The notes: generated from the letters alone by a model not told the origin. DNA of 64,000 nt from Pseudomonas psychrophila HA-4 (GCF_000282975.1 NZ_ALJC01000075.1:1-64000); one strand, 5' to 3'; shown: positions 54,391-62,913, counted from the stretch's first letter. Program-made: numbers and translations.

Positions 54391-56148
54391 ATGAATGCCA
54401 TCGCCGAACTGCCCACTGATCACCGCCGCCATGCCAAGCATTTGTACTGGCAGGGCTATCGCGTGTGCGAGATCGCCGAGCTGATCGGGGAGAAGGAAAA
54501 GACCCTGCACAGCTGGAAGGCCCGCGACGAGTGGGACCGGGCCACGCCGCTGGAGCGAATTCAGGCCGCAACGGAAGCGCGCCTGGTGCAGTTAATTCTC
54601 AAGGATCCGAAGTCGGGATCGGATTACAAAGAAATTGACTTGCTGCACCGCCAATTAGAGCGTCAGGCGCGTATTCAACGCTTCAACGATGGCGGTACCG
54701 AAACCGAGCTGAATCCGAACCTGGCCAAGCGCAACGAGGGGCCGAAGAAGGCGCCGAAACGCAACGAATTCGACGCAGAACATATCGAAAAACTGACTGA
54801 AGCCTTCATCGATGGCTGCTTTGGTTATCAACTGGATTGGTACAAAGCGGGTAATCAGCGCACCCGCGCTATCCTCAAGTCTAGGCAGGTCGGTGCGACT
54901 TACTATTTCGCCCGGGAAGCGTTGATTGATGCGCTGACCACCGGGCGTAACCAGATATTCCTGTCTGCCTCGAAAAATCAGGCACACATTTTCAAAGCCT
55001 ACATTCAAGCCTTTGCCCGTGAGGTGGTGGGTGTCGAGCTGACGGGTGATCCCATTATTCTGGCGAACGGCGCGGAGTTGCACTTTCTCGGTACCAACGC
55101 CCGCACGGCTCAGGGCTACCACGGCAATTTCTACTTCGACGAGTTCTTCTGGACGTTCAAATTCAAGGAATTGAACAAGGTCGCCAGCGGCATGGCGATG
55201 CAGAAGCAATACCGCCGAACCTACTTTTCAACGCCTTCGAGCATGGCCCACGAGGCGTATACGTTCTGGACAGGAGAGCGCTTCAACAAAGGGAAACCGG
55301 CGGCGCAACGGATCAAGCTCGATGTCTCCCATAACGCTTTGCAACAAGGGCGTCTGTGTGAGGATCGGATCTGGCGACAGATCGTCACCATTCTCGATGC
55401 CCAGGATCGCGGCTGCGATTTGTTTGACCTTGAGGAGTTGCGCCAGGAGTACGACGCCGAGGCCTTTCAAAACCTGTTGATGTGCCAGTTCATCGACGAT
55501 GGAGCCAGCATCTTCCCGTTGGCGATGTTGCAACCATGCATGGTGGACAGTTGGGATCTGTGGGCGGCTGACTATAAGCCGTTTGCTGCACGGCCGTTTG
55601 GCGACAGGCAGGTCTGGGTGGGTTATGACCCTGCCGAGAGTGGCGACAGTGCGGGCTTGGTGGTGATTGGCCCACCCATGGTGGCCGGCGGCAAGTTCCG
55701 GGTGCTGGAGAAGCATCAGTTCCGGGGCATGGACTTTGCGGCCCAGGCCGAGGCCATTCGCCAAGTGACCAAGCGCTACTGGGTGACCTATATCGGGATT
55801 GATATTACGGGCATGGGCTCCGGTGTGGCCCAGTTGGTGAAGCAGTTTTTTCCGAACATCATAACTTTCAGTTACTCGCCTGAAGTCAAAACCCGCTTGG
55901 TACTTAAGGCCTACGACGTCATCAAAAACGGCCGCCTTGAGTTCGACGCTGGCTGGACTGACTTCGCGCAGTCCCTCATGGCCATTCGTAAAACCATCAC
56001 CGCCTCCGGGCGTCAGTTCACTTACACGGCCGGTCGTACCGACGAGACGGGCCATGCCGATTTGGCGTGGGCGACGTTCCATGCGCTGCAAAACGAACCC
56101 CTCGAAGGGCAAACCACGGCCAACACCGGATTTATGGAGTCCTACTGA
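54391..56148 (+). CDS. P: Terminase large (ATPase) subunit P
   Basis: 585 residues from MNAIAELPTDHRRHAKHLYW. N-terminal HTH (HAKHLYWQGYRVCEIAELIGEKEKT), ATPase with ILKSRQVGATYYFA and the acidic FYFDEFFW, C-terminal nuclease fold (VGYDPAESGDSAG). Divergent from O and coupled to Q. Confidence 0.95.
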   Translation: MNAIAELPTDHRRHAKHLYWQGYRVCEIAELIGEKEKTLHSWKARDEWDRATPLERIQAATEARLVQLILKDPKSGSDYKEIDLLHRQLERQARIQRFNDGGTETELNPNLAKRNEGPKKAPKRNEFDAEHIEKLTEAFIDGCFGYQLDWYKAGNQRTRAILKSRQVGATYYFAREALIDALTTGRNQIFLSASKNQAHIFKAYIQAFAREVVGVELTGDPIILANGAELHFLGTNARTAQGYHGNFYFDEFFWTFKFKELNKVASGMAMQKQYRRTYFSTPSSMAHEAYTFWTGERFNKGKPAAQRIKLDVSHNALQQGRLCEDRIWRQIVTILDAQDRGCDLFDLEELRQEYDAEAFQNLLMCQFIDDGASIFPLAMLQPCMVDSWDLWAADYKPFAARPFGDRQVWVGYDPAESGDSAGLVVIGPPMVAGGKFRVLEKHQFRGMDFAAQAEAIRQVTKRYWVTYIGIDITGMGSGVAQLVKQFFPNIITFSYSPEVKTRLVLKAYDVIKNGRLEFDAGWTDFAQSLMAIRKTITASGRQFTYTAGRTDETGHADLAWATFHALQNEPLEGQTTANTGFMESY

Positions 56149-57200
56149 TGAGCAGACGTAAGCGCGTTACCCACTTGGCCACCGCTAAAACGCCCATAGA
56201 GGGCGAACTGCTGCAGGCTGAATCCGGGCCAGTTGAAGCATTCACGTTTGGTGACCCAACGCCAGTGCTGGATGGGCGAGAGATCCTTGATTATCTAGAG
56301 TGCTGGGCCAATGGGCGCTGGTATGAGACACCCATGTCCATGGACGGTTTGGCCAAGACTACGCGGGCCAGTGTCTATCTACAGTCCGGGCTCAACTTCA
56401 AACGCAATATGCTGGCTCGGACGTTCGTTCCCCATCGACTGCTGAGTCGCCAAGCGTTCGAACAGTTCGCCCTTGACTGGCTGTGGTGTGGCAATTGTTA
56501 CCTCGAAAAACGCAGCAACATACTTCGCGACACACTGGGCCTGGTGCCGCCGTTGGCAAAGTACATGCGCCGAGGTGTCGATCTGCAGACGTATTACCAG
56601 GTGCGCGGCTGGAAGGATGAACACGAGTTCGCACCCGGTTCGATTTGCCACCTGCGCGAGGCCGATATCAATCAGGAAATTTACGGCCTGCCGGAGTGGC
56701 TGGCGGCGCTGCAAAGCGCGCTGCTCAATGAGAGCGCCACACTGTTCCGGCGCAAGTACTACAACAACGGCAGTCACGCTGGATTCATCCTCTACATGAC
56801 CGATGCCGCGCAGAAAGAAGAAGACATCGACGCTCTGCGCACCGCGCTGAAGAACTCCAAAGGCCCAGGTAATTTCCGCAACCTGTTCGTTTACGCACCG
56901 GCCGGGAAGAAAGACGGCATTCAGTTGATTCCAGTGAGTGAAGTAGCAGCCAAAGACGAATTCAGCTCTATCAAAAATATCAGCCGCGACGATTTGCTCG
57001 CGGCCTTGCGCATTCCGCCGCAGTTGATGGGCATCGTGCCGCAGAACGCGGGTGGGTTTGGTTCATTGCGGGAAGCTGCTGAGGTTTGGGCGGTCAACGA
57101 GCTGGAGCCGTTGCAGGCGCGTTTGGCCCAGGTCAACGAATGGCTAGGGGAGGAGGTTGTCAGCTTCAAGGAATTTGAATTGCCAACAGGGGGCAAGTAG
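56148..57200 (+). CDS. Q: Portal protein Q
   Basis: 350 residues from MSRRKRVTHLATAKTP; the ATG shares one base with the P stop. P2 gpQ family (RQAFEQFALDWLWCGNCYLE, LLAALRIPPQLMGIVPQNAGGFG). Forms the head vertex for packaging. Confidence 0.95.
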   Translation: MSRRKRVTHLATAKTPIEGELLQAESGPVEAFTFGDPTPVLDGREILDYLECWANGRWYETPMSMDGLAKTTRASVYLQSGLNFKRNMLARTFVPHRLLSRQAFEQFALDWLWCGNCYLEKRSNILRDTLGLVPPLAKYMRRGVDLQTYYQVRGWKDEHEFAPGSICHLREADINQEIYGLPEWLAALQSALLNESATLFRRKYYNNGSHAGFILYMTDAAQKEEDIDALRTALKNSKGPGNFRNLFVYAPAGKKDGIQLIPVSEVAAKDEFSSIKNISRDDLLAALRIPPQLMGIVPQNAGGFGSLREAAEVWAVNELEPLQARLAQVNEWLGEEVVSFKEFELPTGGK

Positions 57201-57358
57201 AGCCCCCTGCGCAGTAAACGAGGCGACGATCCGGTGCGCAAACACCGGGCTCGACGCCGAAACACTCGATCTGGCCGAGTGCTCCAACCAAGGCCTCGCC
57301 CCACTGCGCAGGGGGGATGAAGCCTAAGCGAATCCAATTGTCTAAACAAGGATCACTT

Positions 57359-58153
57359 ATGAGCACTCCAATAATCCCGTGGATGGGCGGCAAACGCCGC
57401 TTGGCAGATCGCCTGATTCCACTGTTCCCACCGCATGAATGCTATGTCGAAGTCTTTGCCGGCGGTGCCGCGCTGTTCTTCATGCGCCCCCAAGCCGCGC
57501 CTGTTGAGGTGTTAAACGACATCAACGGCGATCTGGTGACGCTCTACCGCGTTGTGCAAAATCATCTGGAAGAGTTTGTGCGCCAGTTCAAATGGGCGCT
57601 CAGCTCACGGCAGGTGTTTGAGTGGCAGAAGATGACCCGGTCCGAAACGCTGACCGATATTCAACGGGCTGCGCGCTTCTTCTATCTGCAGCACCATGCT
57701 TTTGCGGGGAAGGTCACTGGCCAGACGTTTGGCACAGCGACTACCGGACCCGCCATCAATTTGCTGCGTATAGAGGAAAACCTCTCAGCGGCCTGGCAGC
57801 GGATGTCCGGCACTTACATAGAGAACTTGCCTTGGCTTGAATGCGCTGAGCGCTATGACCGGCCACATACCTTTCACTACATGGACCCGCCTTACTGGCA
57901 GACTGCTGGGTATGGGGTGGAATTTGGGTTCGATAACTATGAGCGTATGGCGGATTTCATGCGGCGCTGTAAGGGCAAGGTGATGGTCAGCATCAACGAT
58001 CACCCGGATATTCGGCGGGTGTTTGATGGGTTCCACTTTGAGGCGTTGGATATTCGGTACAGCACAGCCAATCAGCGGCAGGGCAGGCCGGAGGTGAGTG
58101 GGGAGCTGGTGATTATGAATTGGGTGCCAGAGGAGTTGGGGAGGTTGTTTTGA
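57359..58153 (+). CDS. Dam-type (D12 class) adenine DNA methyltransferase
   Basis: 264 residues from MSTPIIPWMGGKRRLADRLIP. SAM-binding VEVFAGGAALFF, catalytic MDPPYW and ELVIMNW. It methylates adenine in a short target, perhaps GATC, and has no linked restriction enzyme. It protects phage DNA or controls packaging/expression. Own ribosome site (AAGGA) and terminator after it, so a cargo transcription unit downstream of Q. Confidence 0.9.
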   Translation: MSTPIIPWMGGKRRLADRLIPLFPPHECYVEVFAGGAALFFMRPQAAPVEVLNDINGDLVTLYRVVQNHLEEFVRQFKWALSSRQVFEWQKMTRSETLTDIQRAARFFYLQHHAFAGKVTGQTFGTATTGPAINLLRIEENLSAAWQRMSGTYIENLPWLECAERYDRPHTFHYMDPPYWQTAGYGVEFGFDNYERMADFMRRCKGKVMVSINDHPDIRRVFDGFHFEALDIRYSTANQRQGRPEVSGELVIMNWVPEELGRLF

Positions 58154-58180
58154 GTTGAGGGTTTTCGTAGCTGCAGCACC

Positions 58181-58206
58181 AAGCCGCCCACTGAGGCGGC
58201 TTTTTT
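58181..58206 (+). terminator. Terminator after the methyltransferase gene
   Basis: An AAGCCGCC/GGCGGCTT stem with a 6-base loop and six T's. It also faces the converging GNAT gene. Confidence 0.88.
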
Positions 58207-58216
58207 GAGCGTGGAG

Positions 58217-58780
58217 TCAGTCTGCGTCTTGCACGAGTTTGTTCAAGTCTATGAACATGACGGGTTCCTTGCGGGCCCTGTTGTCTTCTGTATCCAGAAG
58301 TGTCATGCCAATTTTTTCATAGAACTCAATGGATCGAGCTTTTGCGTCTGTAATCAAAAAACGGCAACCAACATTCTGAGCAATGTGATCTGCCGCCATT
58401 GCGATGGCAAATTCCATAAGGACTCGGCCTATTCTGTTGCCCGCATATTCAGCATGGCTGGCTAGGCGAGCGACCTTCAAGGCAGGCATTGAAGAGTAGC
58501 GGTTTGCATGCTCGCAATCTTGTAGAGGATACGTGCCATGCAGCTCAATTTCACTGCAGGTCAGCGTGATGTAGCCAATCACCCGAGGACGAGCATTAGG
58601 CTCTAGTGGGGGGAGGACTGCCACGTAGGTCACTGCAACGTTGGCAATTTGGTATTCGAGCGCATTTTGCTGGATGAAAGACTTCAAGGGCCTCAGATCT
58701 TGATCTGGGCCCAAGGAGAATTTGTTAGGTTGATGAAGCGGGTCGAGCTTTTCTATGAAGTAATCAATGCCTGGTTGCAT
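58217..58780 (-). CDS. GNAT acetyltransferase, TacT-like toxin
   Basis: 187 residues. LKSFIQQNALEYQIANVAVTYV, VIGYITLTCSEIEL, ALKVARLASHAEYAGNRIGRVLM (acetyl-CoA loop) and SIEFYEKIGM match GNAT toxins that acetylate charged tRNAs. It follows the small antitoxin-like gene by 15 bases. A second, broken copy of this locus exists at 62914-63155. Confidence 0.82.
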   Translation of the reverse strand: MQPGIDYFIEKLDPLHQPNKFSLGPDQDLRPLKSFIQQNALEYQIANVAVTYVAVLPPLEPNARPRVIGYITLTCSEIELHGTYPLQDCEHANRYSSMPALKVARLASHAEYAGNRIGRVLMEFAIAMAADHIAQNVGCRFLITDAKARSIEFYEKIGMTLLDTEDNRARKEPVMFIDLNKLVQDAD

Positions 58781-58795
58781 CGGTGCTCACTTAGA

Positions 58796-58969
58796 TTAGC
58801 GAGCGCGTGCAGCTTGGTTATTTAAAACCTGGCTCAGGAGGGCGCGACCACGTGCGTATGAAGCCTTTGCCTTTTCATTGGGCTTGTCTTCGCGCATGTG
58901 TTGAACAAAGCGTGCTGCGTCAGCATCACTCAGCTCAACGCGGCTGAAAGTATCACTTTTGATTGCCAT
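58796..58969 (-). CDS. Short antitoxin-like protein (DUF1778 C-terminal type)
   Basis: 57 residues from MAIKSDTFSRVELSDADAAR; AAGGA seven bases upstream. The sequence VELSDADAARFVQHMREDK then PNEKAKASYARGRALL resembles the toxin-wrapping C-terminus of TacA/DUF1778 antitoxins, but the ribbon-helix-helix DNA-binding half is missing. Directly upstream of the GNAT gene and in the same transcript. If it neutralises the GNAT, promoter control must come from another protein. Confidence 0.68.
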   Translation of the reverse strand: MAIKSDTFSRVELSDADAARFVQHMREDKPNEKAKASYARGRALLSQVLNNQAARAR

Positions 58970-59260
58970 TGGCGTTTCCTTGCAGCAATACGTGCTGCGA
59001 ATAGATCGGCTTAGCCGAAACCTCACCGGACATGTGTCGGGCTGGGTTAAGCGTGCTGAAACGCTTGTTCCTCATTTTTGAGCACATCCACTCTGCATGT
59101 CAACACACGCAAGCACTTTGAAGGGGTCACACCTGGCTTAAGCGACGAGTGTCAATCGCAGTGTTCACTGCAGCGTGCATTAGCTATTTGCATCCCCCCC
59201 TCTGGTTATTGAAGATTGCGGACGTTTTTTGTTCAACAGGGTTCGTTCGCACCTGGCGCG

Positions 59261-59283
59261 CGCCGTCGTCCCCCCACCTCGCC
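59261..59283 (-). other. Candidate cos (packaging) site
   Basis: On the minus strand the sequence reads GGCGAGGTGGGGGGACGAC, close to the P2 cohesive end that begins GGCGAGGCGGGG. It lies beyond Q with the same strand orientation relative to Q as in P2. Exact cut points cannot be placed. Confidence 0.6.
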
Positions 59284-59526
59284 TGCGGGCTAAATGGGTC
59301 GCTTATTCTGCACCCCTGCAGACTACTCGCGGCGGGCCAGGCTGGGCGCGTGCTTGGAGTTTTGGAGAGGGCAGAACCCTGCGGAACCCTGCGAAGATGG
59401 AGGTTTTACGCAAAGTTTATAGGCACGCACGGACACCTGATTTCTGTAGGTGCCACGGGAAAGGGGTAAGTTTTTATTTGAGGCGGGTGTTGTGAGTTGG
59501 AAGGCCCGTGTTTACTGGGCTGCAGG

Positions 59527-59735
59527 CCTAACTTCGAGGGGTTAGGTTGGGTTAGTTTAAAAGTTAGGAGTTCGTAACCATCTGTTTTTAAAGGAATAAA
59601 TATATTGAATATTTAACAGTTTTAAAGGTTAGGAAATAACCTTACCTAACCGTAAAGCTAACCTTGTCAAACACTCCAAAAGCCGTTACAGGCAAGGTTT
59701 TCAGGGCATCCAGCAAAAAACTAACCTTCCTAACC
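59527..59735. repeat. Iteron-like cluster of GTTAGG/CCTAAC motifs around an AT-rich core
   Basis: About nine copies of (A/G)GTTAGG or its complement (near 59527, 59540, 59550, 59561, 59625, 59644, 59658, 59721 and 59729). Those left of the AT-rich core (59581-59626, ATATATTGAATATTTAA) mostly read GTTAGG, those to the right mostly CCTAAC. It resembles origin iterons or a multi-site operator. Confidence 0.6.
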
Positions 59736-59796
59736 TGTTTCCCGTGGGTCAACATGAAAACGTGAAATATGCTTTAGGCTCGATCTTTACGCTCAC

Positions 59797-60027
59797 GTGT
59801 CCGCACTCTCACGGACACAGCGTCAGATGTTGGCGTTTGCAGGCGATGTTTGGATTGGAGTGACACGCACCGGCGATAATCACAGCGGTAATCATACATA
59901 TGTGGCTTCATTGGCCAGAGGAGCGTTGTCGCAGGAGTTGGGTGGTCTGAAAGCGATAGGAAGAGGGGCTATGGCGCGCTACCAAGCATGTATTACACGA
60001 GCTGTTGAGTTTAGCAAGCGATGCTAA
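59797..60027 (+). CDS. Hypothetical small protein, uncertain
   Basis: 76 residues with a GTG start (SALSRTQRQMLAFAGDVWIG). No recognised domain. No good ribosome site, and the start lies in an inverted repeat (GTGTCCG/CGGACAC). May be a chance open frame. Confidence 0.3.
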   Translation: MSALSRTQRQMLAFAGDVWIGVTRTGDNHSGNHTYVASLARGALSQELGGLKAIGRGAMARYQACITRAVEFSKRC

Positions 60028-60234
60028 CCTGGCCATAATTAAAGGCAGCAAATGGCCAGAAGCGAGCTTTCGAAGATATTGCAGCAGGGTGTTGTAACTT
60101 GCCGTGCAGCTTCCACGTTGAGTTATGTAAGTCAGTTTTGATACTAAGTGTGTGACATTCGTTAATGAGTAATAGGATAACGTTGCGTGCGAGCAGTCAT
60201 GTGATATTACATGCGTACCACAAATTTAAAGGTG

Positions 60235-60262
60235 CAAAAAACCCGCACTATGACGGGCTTTT
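60235..60262 (-). terminator. Terminator of the DUF4145 gene
   Basis: On the minus strand a GCCCG/CGGGT stem with an 8-base loop is followed by a T run, right after the gene's stop. Confidence 0.7.
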
Positions 60263-60278
60263 CGTAAGTTGTTTATAG

Positions 60279-60968
60279 CTACTCTCGCGCTAGGGACTTC
60301 TCAAGTTCTGTTATCTGTGATGGCAGAACATAAAGGTAGGATATCAGGTAGTCGAGTAATTCAACCATATGCTTGGCTTGAGCTTCGCTTGGTTCATGCT
60401 CTGCATCGAAATGTGCCCCTAGGTTGCCGCCGGCTCGTATAACATGTGAAAGCGATTCGAGTGGCGCAGCCAAATCGACGTTGTTCTTCACTTCGTCGAT
60501 AAGCTGAAAAAGCGACTTGCTCCTTTTGCTCTCTTCCACGCGGTACTTAAATATGCCCTCTAACGTCCGCCTTGCTCCGACCGCCGTAGCCGGAAAATTT
60601 TGGGAGTTAAGTGAATCTATCGTGGAGAACAGAGCCTTCTGAAGAGGCTCCGGGACATCACTTGGCAATTTCGGATGGGGATATCCAAACTCTGAGGCTG
60701 GATACATAAAAACATCATACTCCCGATCTCTACCATTTCCATTGGCGTCTTTTGTTGATTTGATAGTCCAGAAAAATACCGCTCGACCGCAACCCGGACA
60801 AATCCCAGTCGAAGCTACGGAGTTGCGGTTCTGGTCGGTAGTAATACTGCTGAGAGAGAAAATAACTTTTTCTGCACAAAATGGGCATTGAGCGCTAATA
60901 GATGTAGCTACTTTGAGGATGCCAGATGTTCCCCAAACCTTAACTTGTTTGTCTTCGATAAGCTTCAA
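60279..60968 (-). CDS. DUF4145 domain protein with zinc ribbon
   Basis: 229 residues starting at TTG with AAGGA eight bases upstream. Zinc ribbon with C-x2-C near residues 29-32 and C-x2-C near 56-59, then the DUF4145 helical domain (FPATAVGARRTLEGIFKYR to GNLGAHFDAEHEPSEAQAKHMVELLDYLISYLY), a HEPN-like fold often next to restriction and defence genes. The GAHFD motif could be part of an RNase-like site (inference). Second gene in the rightmost cargo block. Confidence 0.78.
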   Translation of the reverse strand: MKLIEDKQVKVWGTSGILKVATSISAQCPFCAEKVIFSLSSITTDQNRNSVASTGICPGCGRAVFFWTIKSTKDANGNGRDREYDVFMYPASEFGYPHPKLPSDVPEPLQKALFSTIDSLNSQNFPATAVGARRTLEGIFKYRVEESKRSKSLFQLIDEVKNNVDLAAPLESLSHVIRAGGNLGAHFDAEHEPSEAQAKHMVELLDYLISYLYVLPSQITELEKSLARE

Positions 60969-61278
60969 TGATTAGGTCCTTTTTTTAATTTTTTAATTAC
61001 TGCCGTGCGTCAGAACGCTAGCAGTAACAAAAGCCAAGTGACTTTCATGGTGGTTACTCGGCAGGTTAACTCTTGCTAATACTTTGCTATGATAGTTTCG
61101 TTATGAGGTAAGGTTTTGGTATGAAGACTCCTGCGAAATATTGGGTAATTTAAAGTTCATAACCGTTTTCGTTTTTCGAATGATTTGCCATTATTAATTG
61201 CTGGTTTTGTTAAAAGCTTATCAATCATTGTGCATAATCCTAAATGCATAGAGTCCTCTTCGAACCGCACTGTGCATT
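60969..61278. other. Intergenic region between the DUF4145 and AbiC-like genes
   Basis: 310 bases, AT-rich. Rightward promoter-like boxes TTAACT-N16-TATGAT near 61067-61094 would read into the antisense strand of the AbiC-like gene. A 10-codon reading frame follows. Nothing else is recognised. Confidence 0.3.
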
Positions 61279-62328
61279 TTAGGGGTATGACTGCCGCATA
61301 CTGCGAATTTGCCCAGATTTTTTCTCATCTACTTGGGGGGAATCTCCAAGATGTGTTTTCGATAATGACCTTTTATGCTTCTGCGTCCGCTTACGTACCG
61401 CTTTCCATTTTCCCTGATCCATTGGATTACATCTCGATGACCCAATAGGCAGTAAGCACTCCCAGTAAAATTCAAATGATTTTCGATGACTATCTGGGAT
61501 GCCAGCAGTACCTAATCGCTGTCCGAATGATGGAGAGAGTCGCCATAGTGCTCTTATAGGCGCAGCATCAGTCATGATGAAAGACTGGTAAAAGAGGTAC
61601 TTGAGTTCATATATCGTAAGTTGAGATGATAAAATGGCTAAATAACTTTCTTTTCGCTCAGCTGCATGACTGTCTTTTTCGATCATATTTAGCAGTGCGA
61701 TGAATGTTGCTATATATCTTCCTTGCCTGATAAACACCGAGTGGGATGTTTGAAACAGCAAGTAGACGTATTCTTCCTTATCCTCAATATGGTCAGGAAA
61801 TTTGTAGCTTTTGTGTTTGCGCCATGCATTATCAAAACGGGTCAGGAATACGCTTAGCGCATCAATCCCATAAGATTTTTCGTGAGAGGAAAGTATATTG
61901 TTTGCCGATAGAGTGCTTAGGTTTTCTTTGTAGAGAGTCAGTAAACGATAGAATGACTCTTCAAATTGCTGTTGCTGAAAGGTTTTGCTTTGAGTTTTTA
62001 TCTCTTGACGCGTCTCTGATAATTCCTCACGAGTAAGTTTAAGATCTTCACGCTGGAGAAAAATGGTTACCAACAATCCCATAAATCCTAGGCCTGTAAA
62101 CAAAGCATTGAGGGCGCCAAAGCTGTCCCCAAAGGTGCCAGATTTATCTATCGATAACTCGCTTACCGGCCAGGTGAGCCAAATCAGCGATACCGCGAAA
62201 GCACCTACCGTAAGCACAACAAGCAATGTTCCTGCAGCAATTACCTTCTTCACATTCAACGTTGGGGTTCGCCCATCGCCATTTGGGGCGGGCTTTTCGT
62301 GAAAAAAGTTAATCAATCGATCAAGCAT
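61279..62328 (-). CDS. PutAbiC-like putative phage abortive infection protein
   Basis: 349 residues from MLDRLINFFHEKP; AAGGA eight bases upstream. Two N-terminal membrane helices (about 28-52 and 68-90), a short coiled coil (REDLKLTREELSETRQEIKTQ) and then FEESFYRLLTLYKENL and helical cytoplasmic parts. This is the PutAbiC layout (PF16872 family). Members are proposed abortive-infection proteins. It occupies the right end of the prophage, near the attachment site, comparable to the P2 old/tin position. Its tail is basic (KRTQKHKRSLSK). Confidence 0.82.
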   Translation of the reverse strand: MLDRLINFFHEKPAPNGDGRTPTLNVKKVIAAGTLLVVLTVGAFAVSLIWLTWPVSELSIDKSGTFGDSFGALNALFTGLGFMGLLVTIFLQREDLKLTREELSETRQEIKTQSKTFQQQQFEESFYRLLTLYKENLSTLSANNILSSHEKSYGIDALSVFLTRFDNAWRKHKSYKFPDHIEDKEEYVYLLFQTSHSVFIRQGRYIATFIALLNMIEKDSHAAERKESYLAILSSQLTIYELKYLFYQSFIMTDAAPIRALWRLSPSFGQRLGTAGIPDSHRKSFEFYWECLLPIGSSRCNPMDQGKWKAVRKRTQKHKRSLSKTHLGDSPQVDEKKSGQIRSMRQSYP

Positions 62329-62593
62329 TGTGTTCGTCCTTGATGGCTCAGCTATTGAGCGAAAATCACGACCCATGATAGCCATATGATATCTTATTCA
62401 TCGCAAGGGTTCGAGAGAGCGTTTTTACACATTCTTGGCCCTTAGCACTGCTCCGCAGAGGATAGCTAAGGATCGATTGCCGCCTGTCGTGAGAGGCTGC
62501 GCGTCACTGCGTTGAAGTAGTGTTGGTAAAAAAGTGGTACGGATTCTTACCGAGGTTCTACAGCGCTTGTATTACGGGGACTGTAGAGTTGAT

Positions 62594-62681
62594 CAGTCCA
62601 GTCCATCATAGGGGCCACACTGAAGCGGCGGGACAGCGCAGGGCTTGATTCTGCAGGGCTAAAGCTCATTTTTTGAATCAT
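62594..62681 (-). pseudogene. dusA': Right attachment site with duplicated dusA start fragment
   Basis: The first 30 codons of a dusA (MIQKMSFSPAESSPALSRR, then FSVAPMMDWTD) followed by unrelated codons at the junction. Its 32-base stretch 62623-62654 is identical to 26088-26119. It is the start that the prophage insertion displaced. Confidence 0.85.
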
Positions 62682-62738
62682 TTTACTCAACGTGTTCTTG
62701 GCGGTTTTGGGGCGTTTTCAGGTGTTTTTCTCATATCG

Positions 62739-62776
62739 GTGGTAAAAGTTACCACTTCAGAACTGACGTTTACCAC
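62739..62776. promoter_or_regulatory. Dyad plus direct repeat before the remnant integrase
   Basis: GTGGTAA-AAG-TTACCAC is a perfect inverted repeat (62739-62755) with a third half-site TTACCAC 21 bases on (62770-62776). Same geometry as 26205-26242, but with C/G changed to A/T in both arms. Confidence 0.7.
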
Positions 62777-62783
62777 TTTCCCT

Positions 62784-62911
62784 ATGGCTACGATCCGAAC
62801 AAGAAAATTGACTGACGGGCCTGCGATGTATACGGCTCAGATCCGCATCAAGCGCGACGGAGTGCAAGTCTACCAAGAGAGCCAGGCTTTCGCCCGTATA
62901 CAGGCCGCCCC
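62784..62911 (+). pseudogene. Truncated integrase start of a second dusA-associated element
   Basis: About 43 codons (MATIRTRKLTDGPAMYTAQI and onward) matching the start of the intact integrase; 57 bases (62829-62885) are identical to 26295-26351 while the rest has diverged. The match stops at 62911 and the frame runs on into foreign sequence. Confidence 0.88.
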
Positions 62912-62913
62912 AT

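Larger units (their letters stand above)
59027..59796. other. Noncoding right-arm region with cos-like and repeat elements
   Basis: 770 bases without a convincing gene. It contains a cos-like sequence (59261-59283), a palindrome GGCGCGCGCC (59255-59264) and a repeat cluster (59527-59735). The 59.1-59.5 kb frames look like chance openings in GC-rich DNA. Confidence 0.6.
26060..62620. mobile_element. P2-type prophage integrated at the 5-prime end of dusA
   Basis: About 36.5 kb bounded by two copies of the dusA start. Between them lie an integrase next to dusA, regulators, a replication gene and a complete set of P2-type head, tail and lysis genes in P2 order (D U T E FII FI G H I J W V S R lysis X L M N O, divergent P Q), plus accessory genes and cos-like DNA. 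All structural genes appear full length, with no frameshift other than the programmed one in E. It may therefore be inducible. dusA-associated integration is an established class of elements (integrases using the dusA start). Confidence 0.93.

Noticed and set aside
59149..59495. Overlapping rightward frames of 88-106 codons around the cos-like site
   Set aside because: GC-rich chance openings without ribosome sites; they cross the packaging-site candidate.
59527..59735. CRISPR array reading of the GTTAGG/CCTAAC repeats
   Set aside because: The repeat unit is only about 7 bases, in both directions and irregularly spaced, with no spacers of constant length and no cas genes. No CRISPR elsewhere in the window.
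61185..61448. An 87-codon rightward frame
   Set aside because: Two thirds of it lies antisense to the AbiC-like gene, and it has no recognisable domain.
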